Translations under genes and position numbers: made by a program
Source of the DNA: Isoetes taiwanensis
Taxonomy: Eukaryota > Streptophyta > Lycopodiopsida > Isoetales > Isoetaceae
DNA: 64,000 nt
Direction: 5' to 3'
Assembly: GCA_021234155.1 (NCBI GenBank)
Contig: JAJEKV010000010.1
Location: 8,359,185-8,423,184 of the forward strand
In this document: one piece after another, positions 58,048 to 64,000 of the stretch
Position numbering within the stretch: the stretch's first letter is position 1
How the letters are laid out: each line of letters begins with the position of its first letter
The notes under the pieces: model-generated
Seen by the model: only the letters and a program-made list of their open reading frames with translations
Databases searched by the model: none
What the model was told of the DNA's origin: nothing

Positions 58048-58153
58048 TCCATGTCAAACCAGGGATTTCATCTTTACAAAAGAGTTGCACAAATCAAGTA
58101 AAATTTATGCCAATATTGGGTTCATGCCAATAACACAAAAAAGATATTATGTA

Positions 58154-58182
58154 CAAGAATTTAGCGCTGGCGGAGCCAGCGC
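58154..58182 (+). repeat. GC hairpin motif, copy B (shared with 9769)
   Basis: ACAAGAATTTA is followed by a perfect 8-bp stem GCGCTGGC (58164-58171), loop GGA and GCCAGCGC (58175-58182). Compared with copy A both strands of the stem changed (C to T, and G to A), so pairing is kept. Confidence 0.55.
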
Positions 58183-60430
58183 CTTGTCCACATGTCGCAG
58201 TTCGTAGTTATTAAAGATGAAGCAATATTTCCTTTGAGACATCAATATTGAAAGCATCCAATTTAAGAGGTTTAAGTCTTTCAATTTTATAGAATGGATA
58301 TGGAATTATTCATGTCTAAGGTCCTAATCTTTCATTTATTTAGGGTGTGTGAGCCTATTGCAAAGCATAACCCTTATTCATGGTTCATTTAATCTTCCTT
58401 ATATAATGCATCTATTGCCATCACCCTTACATATATCATGTAAACGCATACATGGACATAAATGGTGAACTATGGCTTGGTGAAACAATAACTGTAACAA
58501 CACGAACTTGAGCGTTTCAATAGAATCTGTTGTGAACGTTGATGCTTGGTGACACATTTGAGGAGTTTATAGAGTCATGTTTACCTTGGGGTTGGATTCT
58601 ACTCCGAATATCCACCCCTAGATGATCAATCAATTCACATATTTAAAGGTGTTGTTTTAATTAGTGCAAGTCGGTTCACACAGAGCCCCAGTTGTGGAAC
58701 ATGTGTTTGCTACTAAGAGATTGAAGGTGTAGTGGGAATACTTGGGCATTACATAGTAAATAAAAACGACGCATGATGGGTAGGTGACCAATTTTACTTG
58801 CCTGCAAAAAAATATGCACCTAGTCACTGCAATGTGAAGCCCACTAGAAATGATTGGACCCAAGAAATAGGATAATTTGAAAGGAGCAAACTGTTTGAAC
58901 TCTAAGAAAAACTCTTCCAAAGCAAAACATAGATTGTCTACATTCAAAATGAACTCTACAATATGAAGCAAAATGAGACTAGAAGTTGCCAACATGTCCT
59001 CTTACATAATGTTCAATATAAACTCCAGTTGTAGCTCCAACACATCCAACATCTAGTGGCTCACAATCGAAAAACCTGTGAAACAAAAACGAAGCATGTG
59101 AGTAAGCCTGAAAACCACCGTAGGATGATAGAAGAATAAATCTGACTCATGATGGACCAAATGAACTAATTACGTATGGTCCCTCCACTTAATATTGGAG
59201 ATCTTACTTCATCACCACCCATCTCAGCATCTCAATGTCGTTCGAGACCATCAACCTCTCAATTTACTATCAGAAAAGATGGGGAGAGCACAAGGACATA
59301 TAAAGAACTTTGTTGCACTGGTGTGAGCTTGGAATGGATTTAATTATAACAACTAGCAATCCTTTTATTTTTGGCCTTTCAACTGTCTTTCATGAAAGCT
59401 CAAATACTGATGCTCTGTTACAGATGCTAGTGGCTTTAAAGCCACACCCGAAGCAACAAAACGTTTTATTGAGTAGTAGATGGTAAAATCTGGAAAAAGT
59501 CTAGAATTCGGCCAGTTCCTCAAACTACATGAGTCTCTTCTACTACTCAGATTACATGGAAATAATGAATACAGTTTCAGAAAAAGATCTCAGAAGAGTT
59601 AGCATCTTCCAGTTAGTAGTTTTGTCGAAGCCCAGTCAAAACACTCTGATTCCTGCTGGATTTGTCAAACCAGCTGCATGCCATCAATTGTCTTGCATCG
59701 ATGCGAAGTTTTCTTTATGAAACACTAACCTTCCCGACTTGTAAAACAAAAAGGTCTCCTAGCTGCCGAACCTATAAACTAGTTTGTTGAATTTTTTAGG
59801 ACATTGATTCGATAATAGCATATCTCCTTGTTATTATGCCATGGCACGGACCTTAGCATATGTTGCATTGCAATGCCTGATGCTTGATAAAGTCAGAGAG
59901 CAATGTTTGGAACAGAACACAGTTTTTATCATCACGGTTAGAGTTAATTGCCGTGAATAGCATATAGATAGCAAGCTACCTGGGTTTTTTTTTTTAGCTC
60001 AGTCTGCCCTTTTATTCTTAGCCAGTGCAAATCTTCTGCAAGGAGCATAGGAAACAAAACCTGATTCAAATCTACTTTGCACAGGCGAATTCAAGGCTGC
60101 AAGAAGTACACTCATCGATGGGGTGACCTACCTGGAGTTTGTGGCCTGTACAGTGCAAATAGAAACCATGCTGACGACTACCCATCCACATTCTCAACCG
60201 ACATTCCAATCAGGAAAAATTCCTCCCAGTCATAAGTTTTGAGGTTGCAATTCAACTGCAGCCAAGAAGAAGATAAAGTAAAGCAAGAAAGCTTCCATTC
60301 CAATAGGCTATGCCTTTCATTCTGAAAGGCTTTAAGAAGCTATAATAGGGTTTAAGGTGGATTAGCGGACCAACGAAAATGAGCCCTTAAAAAGCCAAAG
60401 ATGCAGGCACCTTAAAGCAAGTAGAGCCTT
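58183..60430. other. gene-free stretch
   Basis: No recognisable gene. A minus-strand frame 58995-58657 (112 codons, Cys/Phe-rich) lacks a domain. A T run lies near 59990. Confidence 0.4.
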
Positions 60431-60667
60431 ATGCTTCTTGAAGAATTTGCCCTAGGACGGCCAAAGCAAAGCCCTCTTGGAATTGGACCCAAAGAATGCC
60501 TTGGTTTTTCAAATCTGAAGCTTGCAGTATTTAGAGATCCAAGTGAAGATTCAGGCGAGCACGAAGGCATCATCGAAGCAATCTTCGCCGAGATGCCAGC
60601 GACAAATTTCGGCGCAGAGATGCACACAAAAGTTTCTGCAATTTTTGCCAAATATATAAGAAGATAA
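60431..60667 (+). CDS. hypothetical 78-codon ORF
   Basis: ATG 60431 opens MLLEEFALGRPKQSPLGIGP and runs to a stop at 60665-60667 (..IFAKYIRR). The amino-acid composition is protein-like, but no domain or splice context is recognised. The stop abuts a fold-back element at 60668. It could be a short gene or an exon relic. Confidence 0.25.
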   Translation: MLLEEFALGRPKQSPLGIGPKECLGFSNLKLAVFRDPSEDSGEHEGIIEAIFAEMPATNFGAEMHTKVSAIFAKYIRR

Positions 60668-60782
60668 GGGAAAATACCCCGCGAGGGTTTTCCGTGGAAT
60701 AAACTGCGAGGCGATGCTGCCAGCGGTGGCGGCCAGCACCGAGCAGATTTATCCCCGGGAAACCCGAGAGGGGTATTTTCCC
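60668..60782. repeat. small fold-back (inverted repeat), 115 bp
   Basis: GGGAAAATACCCCGCGAGGG (from 60668) is mirrored by the end at 60782, which read inverted is GGGAAAATACCCCTCTCGGG. The arms are 25-26 bases with four mismatches or gaps, separated by about 64 GC-rich bases. A tiny MITE is a reasonable reading. No clear target duplication was seen. Confidence 0.6.
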
Positions 60783-60996
60783 GTGCATAATGAACGCTGC
60801 CTCAGATTATGAACATAAAAAATCCCAGATCTGTGATGCCATAATGTGATTTGTGGCTCTGCCATAGCCAAAGCTATATTTTTGTGATTTGCTTGGATCT
60901 CTCATGCCCTGAAGGACTGAAAACTTGTGGATCCGGCGAAAGCCTCATCTCTTTTTCATGTTCTCTTTCCAGTGTAATCAGCGTCCTTTGCTTCTT

Positions 60997-61138
60997 AATT
61001 TCTCAAAAACCCAGCTGAGAAATTATCTTCTGACTCTTTCATTCTGGTGGCTTCTTAGATAACTTCTCAATTTCTCAAAAACCCAGCTGAGAAATTATCT
61101 TCTGACTCTTTCATTCTGGTGGTTTCTTAGATAACGAA
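60997..61138 (+). repeat. 72-bp tandem duplication
   Basis: AATTTCTCAAAAACCCAGCT to GGCTTCTTAGATAAC occurs at 60997 and again at 61069, nearly identical. Confidence 0.9.
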
Positions 61139-61421
61139 GCTTAAAGATGCCATCTCCAAGTATACAAAAACATGTTAAGATTTGGAGCTCTGTTCCGAAC
61201 CCAAAAATAGTGATATGTGGCTTAAATACCTAAAAAGGAAAGTCCTTTTTCAAGAAGCATAGTTTTCTCAAGGATTTTTCACTTGGCGGAGTTCCGGCGT
61301 TTCTGTAAGACCAGGGGAAAATTGTCTGGCGGCGAATTTAGCGGCGCCGCTCTAGAAAACCCAGAAGAATTTCTGCCTTATAAAACACATAGCACTACAG
61401 TAATCTTAAGGCAGCATTCAT
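61139..61421. other. short spacer
   Basis: No gene recognised between the 72-bp duplication and dispersed repeat copy B. Confidence 0.4.
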
Positions 61422-61534
61422 TACATATTATTTCCAGACAACACACAAGACTTTTGCAGACAACGCACTTTGACATCCAAGCCCTTCATGGTTGAGGTGT
61501 TCATGAACAACCACTACGTTCTGCATAATCCACA
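61422..61534 (+). repeat. dispersed 115-bp repeat, copy B
   Basis: Counterpart of 57933-58047. Confidence 0.85.
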
Positions 61535-62604
61535 ATAGAGGGCAGCCAATCTCTATATGTGGCAAGAACTTCAAAGCCATTCCAAGTTCTTCTAGCAAGG
61601 AATATGAAAAATAGATGCAGATAATAAGAATTTAAAACTTCAAGTGCATACAACGGACTAATTGGATAAATTACATTCATGGAGTTATATTGGTGGCAAA
61701 ATTCAGCAACAAATGTAGCCTTGGATGCCCATTTATATACAACAGCAATTTAGTTGATGGAAGAAGTCGGATATACTCACAAATATGGTTACATAGATTA
61801 GCAAGCCAGCCTGCACACAATGTCAAACATACAAGCTGGTGTGCACATACAACGTCGTCTGCACTGCAATTTTGATCCAAAATTTGGCGTATCTGCAGGC
61901 GTAAAATTTGTCCTGAAGAGACTCTACTCATGTTGGCAGCATGTGGGAAAGCAAAAAAAAAAAGTTTAGTGCACTATCTCCAGTAAATTGAAATGCTGAA
62001 GAATGACAGTAGATGTGCACATTCAAGAAATAGAAGCAAAGCATGATTTAGCTGTTCTTCTGCTCATGATTTGAACCTCAAACTCCAAAACCATGCAAGA
62101 TTTTGCCAAACTATGCAACATTTCGCCAGGTTTTTTTCTCAAGACTAAGAATAAGAAATCTAAAATATTCCCTTTATCTAGTTTTTTGTCATATACCTCT
62201 GTGAATCAGAAAAAATAAAAGAAATATTTTTTTACCTGCCACCATACTTCTATGCTGTTAAGATCGCCCAAAAATGATCCAACCAATAGCCAAATCTGAG
62301 AAGGGTTAAATCCGCTAGGCATATCAATCTAGGTCGCCATATACTCATAGTAAACTGGGCTCCAAAGTATTCTCCTGGGCGATCAAACTGATCAGACATG
62401 CATGCAAAACCTTTGATGAGCCTCAAACAGAGCCATTAAAAGGGTCCAAACTAACGGATGTGCAGGTAGCCAAACCTTTAGAGGTAGGAAACTGCATTAG
62501 TAAACTATACAAAAATGCAAAAACAACAAATGGGTAATGCCAGTCACATTGCTCAAGAACCCTAAGAATGGAGCCGTATTTCAAATTCCTTGCCTTCGTT
62601 TTCC
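61535..62604. other. gene-free stretch
   Basis: Nothing recognisable. It may be an intron or 3' flank of the auxin-receptor-like gene on the minus strand. Confidence 0.35.
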
Positions 62605-63132
62605 TTACAGAGAATGAGAGAAAAGATTAGCAGACAATGCCCACACCAATCTGGCAAATCCAGCCCTGTGAATGAGCTCGCCACGCCGCTTAAGGATGGC
62701 TATTGGATCTCTATTGTAAATTTTACAGAAAACTAATTCTTGAGCAGCTCCAGCACTCAAGTTAAGAAATGTCAAGTGTAAGCAAACCGGATACAGCAAT
62801 GGAACAAACACAGGTGCCACATCCCCAAAGCCAGACAAACTTGTTAAACCTTTGCAGCTTGCAAGTGCTGTTTCAATTCTGCTAGTATGACCCCGTGCCA
62901 AGGTCTGTCAGTTGAGAAGCTGTCACCAACAGTCGTTGCAATTGCTGCAAAGACACATCAGCTTAATGCTCTTGGGGAACGTGCATCTTTCCACCAGCTT
63001 TTCAAGTTTATCAGGATCAACATGGCTATTCAGGCAATCAAAGTTGAGAGCCGCCAGGAATGAACAGGTTGTGGAAAATGGCTCAACCCAAGTTGGGTAG
63101 TCTATTCTCACATTGAAACCTTTTTCCCAATC
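62605..63132 (-). pseudogene. TIR1/AFB-type auxin receptor exon, frame-broken
   Basis: After a good acceptor (GTTTATTTACAG|GATTGGG, exon start 63132) the minus strand encodes LRR sequence typical of TIR1/AFB F-box proteins: FNVRIDYPTW, FLAALNFDCLNSHVDPDKLE, KLVERC, KSIKL, then in another frame VSLQQLQRLLVTASQLTDLG, then in a third frame ALASCKGLTSLSGFGDVAPV and LYPVCLHLTFLNLS. These match the mid-protein repeats that build the auxin/Aux-IAA pocket in the SCF complex. Frame shifts fall near 62950 and 62890. After AQELV the sequence no longer resembles the family. F-box and C-terminal repeats are not in the window. It is a pseudogene, or a gene with assembly errors. Confidence 0.75.
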
Positions 63133-63442
63133 CTGTAAATAAACATGGCTCGTGCTTCTTCACATGCACATAACTAGAATACTGAAGTGCGTAATGCAGA
63201 TATTGCTCGAGACAAATACTATGCTAATAAATTGAGAGCCTTACAAGTACCAAACTGATGCTCGCCCCTTCTAGATGACACAAACCATTCATCAACCCGT
63301 GCCAAAATGAAGGAAAATTGCAACAAAATCATTTTCATAACATAATGATTAGGACATGCCATTCATTTATTCAGTGGCCTTTTATGCTTGGCCTTGAAAA
63401 CAGAAAAATGTAATAGTAGTAGATCGACCGGATCTCATTGAC

Positions 63443-63575
63443 ATTCTTATCATAACTACAATCCTCTGCCAATGTCTGAAGATTCTTTAAAGAAAAAGTT
63501 TTTACTCAATTCTTATCATGACTACAATCCTCTGCCAATGTCTGAAGACTCTGTAGAAAACATGTGTTTTACTCG
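63443..63575. repeat. 66-bp tandem duplication at V-ATPase F 3' end
   Basis: ATTCTTATCATAACTACAAT begins at 63443 and its near copy at 63509. The unit contains the V-ATPase F stop region (CTACAATCC on plus). The inner copy holds the used stop codon at 63524-63522. Confidence 0.8.
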
Positions 63576-63855
63576 AGAAAGTATTGAATCTTGTGAAGGA
63601 TCATATGGATGATCCTTTGAAGGGATCTCTAATATCGCGGGTATTGGTTTATTATAGCTATCAATAAGAAAGCGAATCATGTTTGCAATCTGTAGAAAAA
63701 ACAGAAACAATAACTATCTGTAATAGATGCCTGGCAAAGCTGCAAGAAAACAAGCTGTATTCATCTGCGTACATATTGGCTGATCAGGACAATTGCCACA
63801 TCCTCCCGTGTAGTAAATTCCTTAAATGCACTTTCAATTTTCTTCACATCTGTCT
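63522..63855 (-). CDS. VHA-F: V-type proton ATPase subunit F, last two exons
   Basis: Subunit F is a small (about 130-residue) V1-sector protein in the central stalk of the vacuolar proton pump. Two exons are intact. 63855-63773 (acceptor TTGCAG|AGACAG) encodes TDVKKIESAFKEFTTREDVA then IVLISQY with donor GTACGC. 63689-63522 (acceptor TTTTTTCTACAG) encodes IANMIRFLIDSYNKPIPAIL, EIPSKDHPYDPSQDS, then VKHMFSTESSDIGRGL and a stop. The phase-0 junction joins ISQY to IANM as in the family. The upstream exon or exons (about 45 residues) lie beyond the right edge. No lesion is seen, making this the best candidate for a working gene here. Confidence 0.9.
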
Positions 63856-64000
63856 CTGCAAGGCAAAATACCTGCTATGATAAAGAACAGGAAGTCCATA
63901 CAAAAAGAATTGACAAAACTACATTATGTGAATGCAATAGTAATCATTTTCTTTAAAACATGGATACAAAACAGGCAAAAACTCTCTTTAAGAAACATAA
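63856..64000 (-). other. intron of V-ATPase F running off the window
   Basis: Sequence upstream (on the minus strand) of the exon starting at 63855. The next exon is not within the window. Confidence 0.6.

Overview
The window is nuclear DNA of a land plant, most likely a seed plant with a large, repeat-filled genome. A gymnosperm is my guess from the low gene density and the amount of decayed gene and transposon sequence, but nothing here proves it. The sequence is AT-rich, has GT-AG introns, and contains plant-specific families: a malectin/LRR receptor kinase, xyloglucan endotransglucosylase/hydrolase (XTH), a TIR1/AFB-type auxin receptor and a pentatricopeptide (PPR) protein. No rRNA, complete tRNA, CRISPR array or bacterial-style operon is present.

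Layout. 0-2.7 kb: a weak minus-strand first-exon candidate and a tRNA-like B box. 2.7-5.2 kb: a broken spermidine-synthase-like methyltransferase and a more decayed second fragment. 6.0-8.8 kb: a minus-strand LRR/malectin receptor kinase with a clean 88-bp intron and four one-base frame breaks. 9.1-9.5 kb: a Tourist-like MITE with TAA target duplications. 10.6-17.1 kb: a 6.4-kb interval bounded by about 408-bp inverted arms and holding a 1.9-kb AGATTC satellite. 20.5-23.3 kb: a degraded minus-strand gene that looks transposon-derived. 23.7-32.0 kb: two similar TATA promoters and a fragmented plus-strand coding region ending in an FCP1-like HAD phosphatase domain, with many CACGC-N3-GCGTG palindromes in its non-coding parts. 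32.8-34.7 kb: a second copy of the methyltransferase pseudogene segment, carrying a fold-back made from the receptor-kinase gene. 35.2-38.4 kb: two arrays of a TTC-NN-GAA palindrome. 42.5-44.0 kb: a 5'-truncated LINE with a perfect 12-bp target duplication. 44.3-46.1 kb: an uninterrupted RRP1/NOP52-like frame. 46-51 kb: dispersed and tandem duplications. 51.8-55.5 kb: PPR and XTH pseudogenes. 56.6 kb: a Helitron-type 3' end. 57.0-57.5 kb: a Ty1/copia reverse transcriptase remnant. 62.6-63.9 kb: a TIR1/AFB exon with frame breaks and the last two exons of V-ATPase subunit F, the best-preserved gene here.

The genes do not form a pathway. Most frame breaks are single-base changes, many in homopolymers, and paralogous segments differ in a biased way (CTG/CAG in one copy against CCG/CG in the other). 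Part of the apparent pseudogenization may therefore be residual assembly error rather than decay. The most interesting single locus is the receptor-kinase-derived inverted repeat at 33.67-34.08 kb, which could form a hairpin complementary to the kinase gene 27 kb away.
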